This document shows, piece by piece, positions 42,188-43,479 of a stretch of 43,479 bases of DNA. The translations under genes were made by a program, and so were the position numbers. Source of the stretch: Clostridiales bacterium (lineage in GTDB: Bacteria > Bacillota > Clostridia > Saccharofermentanales > Saccharofermentanaceae); the NCBI GenBank assembly GCA_017940895.1, contig JAGAXM010000036.1, positions 1 through 43,479 on the forward strand, in the 5' to 3' direction. The first letter of the stretch is position 1; each line of letters starts with the position of its first letter. The notes below the pieces were generated by a model, which was given only the letters and a program-made list of their open reading frames with translations, was not told the DNA's origin and made no database searches.

Positions 42188-43479
42188 TTACTGATCCTGC
42201 TCGTCCTCGCGAAGCTTTCTTGCGAAGTAGATCATTACGAGAGCCGAGAGCATGATGACTGCGGATACGGCATTGACACTTGCCTCACCTGTAGATCCGA
42301 TAGATCTGTCAGCCTCATCGATCATAATCGTCTGAGATCTGCTTGCGCCGTTTACGTATGTAACTACGATAGTGTGGCTTCCCGGAGTCAGGGATCTTAA
42401 GATAGCCTGATTGATCGATACGGAACCGTCAGGGTTGACCGTATAAGATCCGGGCTCGAGAGGCTGTCCGTCGAGAGTTACGGAAGTAACTTCAGGTGTT
42501 GTCTCTTCTGTATCGTCAGAAGGAGTTGTCTCATCGGGCGTATCAGTCTCAGGAGTTGTTTCGTCGCCGCCGGTTGTTGTGTACGCATCAGTAAGGGTTA
42601 CTGTGACTGTACCGCCGGATACTACCATAGCAGTTCCGACCGTTACACTGTTGGCAACATCGAGAGTATATGTGGATGTATGTCCGTCAAGACTCTCAAC
42701 AACGCTGTATGTAACACCGGGTGTAAGGTTATCAACAACGTAGTAGTATGTGCCGTTTCCTGCATCCTGCCAGATACCGTTATTAACGTTCTCCATCGTA
42801 AGAGCAGGTACGTCGCGTGTAGCACCGCACGTCGTATCAGTAAGAACAAAAGTGATTGTCTCGAGTTCGTTAAGAGACGTACCGCTGATTGTCTTGCTGA
42901 TGATAAGGCTTCCGGGTACTACTACAACGGTCTCGTCAGAAGACGAAGATTCCGTAGGCGTTGTAGGTTCTGTGGGGTCTGTAGGTGTAGTCGACTGTGT
43001 ATAAGCATCCGTCAACTCGATAACAGCTGTACCACCGACACTGACAGGGGCCGAACCTGATGTCGTACTGTTATCAACATCGAGAGTATAGGTCGTTGTA
43101 TGACCGTCCATGCCTTCTATAACAGAATAGGTTCCGACAGATACACTGATAAATGTGTATTCATAGATACCCGTTCCCGCAAGATGCCACTGATCAGCAC
43201 CAACACCAACGTTAGCCATGCACAGGTTAGGTACAGAAAGCTGATCAGGACCTGTAATCGAGAAGGAAATCTGCTCAAGTGCATTAAGCTCAGCACCGCT
43301 GATAGTCTTACGGATTACGAGAGAGCCAGTTGTAGGTCCCTGCGTGTAGCGGTTTATAAGCTGTGCTGTACTTGTTCCACCATCAGTCATATCTGTTACG
43401 TTGACTGTTGTTGTGGAATTCTGCACATCAAACGTATAGCCTGTAGCGGCCGTAGCTGAAGGATTAACCTCTGTTACCG
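42188..43479 (-). CDS. cell-surface protein with Cna_B/SpaA-like repeats (partial, cut at right edge)
   Basis: The frame stays open to the window edge, so the N-terminus is missing; 430 codons are visible. Two homologous modules of about 105-125 residues each start with GSL(V/I)I(R/S)KTISG, run through Y(S)V(I/V)E.(M/L)DGHT(T/S)TYTLDV and end in LTDAYT. Thr/Pro/Glu-rich linkers separate them and a short Ig-like domain follows. A C-terminal membrane helix and a charged tail (ARKLREDEQDQ) anchor it; SIGSTGE before the helix is only loosely like a sortase motif. The module fold resembles SpaA/Cna_B pilin-type domains. A strong terminator follows the gene. Confidence 0.75.
   Translation of the reverse strand, partial: VTEVNPSATAATGYTFDVQNSTTTVNVTDMTDGGTSTAQLINRYTQGPTTGSLVIRKTISGAELNALEQISFSITGPDQLSVPNLCMANVGVGADQWHLAGTGIYEYTFISVSVGTYSVIEGMDGHTTTYTLDVDNSTTSGSAPVSVGGTAVIELTDAYTQSTTPTDPTEPTTPTESSSSDETVVVVPGSLIISKTISGTSLNELETITFVLTDTTCGATRDVPALTMENVNNGIWQDAGNGTYYYVVDNLTPGVTYSVVESLDGHTSTYTLDVANSVTVGTAMVVSGGTVTVTLTDAYTTTGGDETTPETDTPDETTPSDDTEETTPEVTSVTLDGQPLEPGSYTVNPDGSVSINQAILRSLTPGSHTIVVTYVNGASRSQTIMIDEADRSIGSTGEASVNAVSAVIMLSALVMIYFARKLREDEQDQ

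Overview
The window looks like a chromosomal segment of a low-to-mid GC Gram-positive anaerobe of the class Clostridia, probably a gut or rumen relative of Lachnospiraceae, Oscillospiraceae or Saccharofermentans (inference from gene content; no rRNA is present). Pointers are the infC-rpmI-rplT operon with a leader terminator, TrmK and Nif3 behind dnaG, a flavodiiron protein, strong GGAGG ribosome sites, Pro-Thr-rich secreted proteins and a DUF4214 protein. Nearly all genes lie on the minus strand.

Layout. 190-1805: a zinc-ribbon/DUF4214 membrane protein and an FHA protein. 1938-5849: a three-gene dehydrogenase/reductase/epimerase operon divergent from an AraC-type regulator. 5821-9221: a sensor kinase, response regulator and RlmI-like rRNA methyltransferase operon. 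9300-10000: decayed DNA with relics of a VTC/DUF4956 module and a small plus-strand ORF. 10001-20005: a very large Sec-type RHS protein ending in a RES-type (NAD-targeting) toxin domain, followed at once by a small gene whose C-terminus resembles the toxin-binding domain of Xre/MbcA/ParS antitoxins. 20006-20652: its promoter, inverted repeats and a 5'-truncated gene fragment. 20653-24339: nitroreductase, flavodiiron protein and a large polytopic membrane protein. 24395-26708: a probable preQ1 riboswitch, a queuosine-precursor transporter and an amidase. 26779-28073: infC-rpmI-rplT with promoter, attenuator and an AUC start codon. 28092-30059: a membrane protein divergent from an aminotransferase. 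30060-32945: leuCDB. 33068-35407: aquaporin, a Bacteroidetes-like AIR synthase and RNase P RNA. 35420-40867: dapA-dapB-yajC-dnaG-trmK-nif3. 41013-41205: four tandem palindromes with compensatory changes, abutting a PD-(D/E)XK-like nuclease gene (41212-42003). 42188 to the right edge: a cell-surface protein with repeated Cna_B/SpaA-like modules, cut by the window.

Two places deserve most attention. The first is the RHS-RES toxin and its candidate immunity protein, which together look like a secreted version of the RES-Xre toxin-antitoxin pair. The second is the 51-52-nt hairpin array next to the nuclease-like gene, which matches no repeat class I know. Housekeeping parts (leu, dap, dnaG, infC operons, rnpB) are well supported. 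Domain calls rest on motif recognition by eye; no database search was run.
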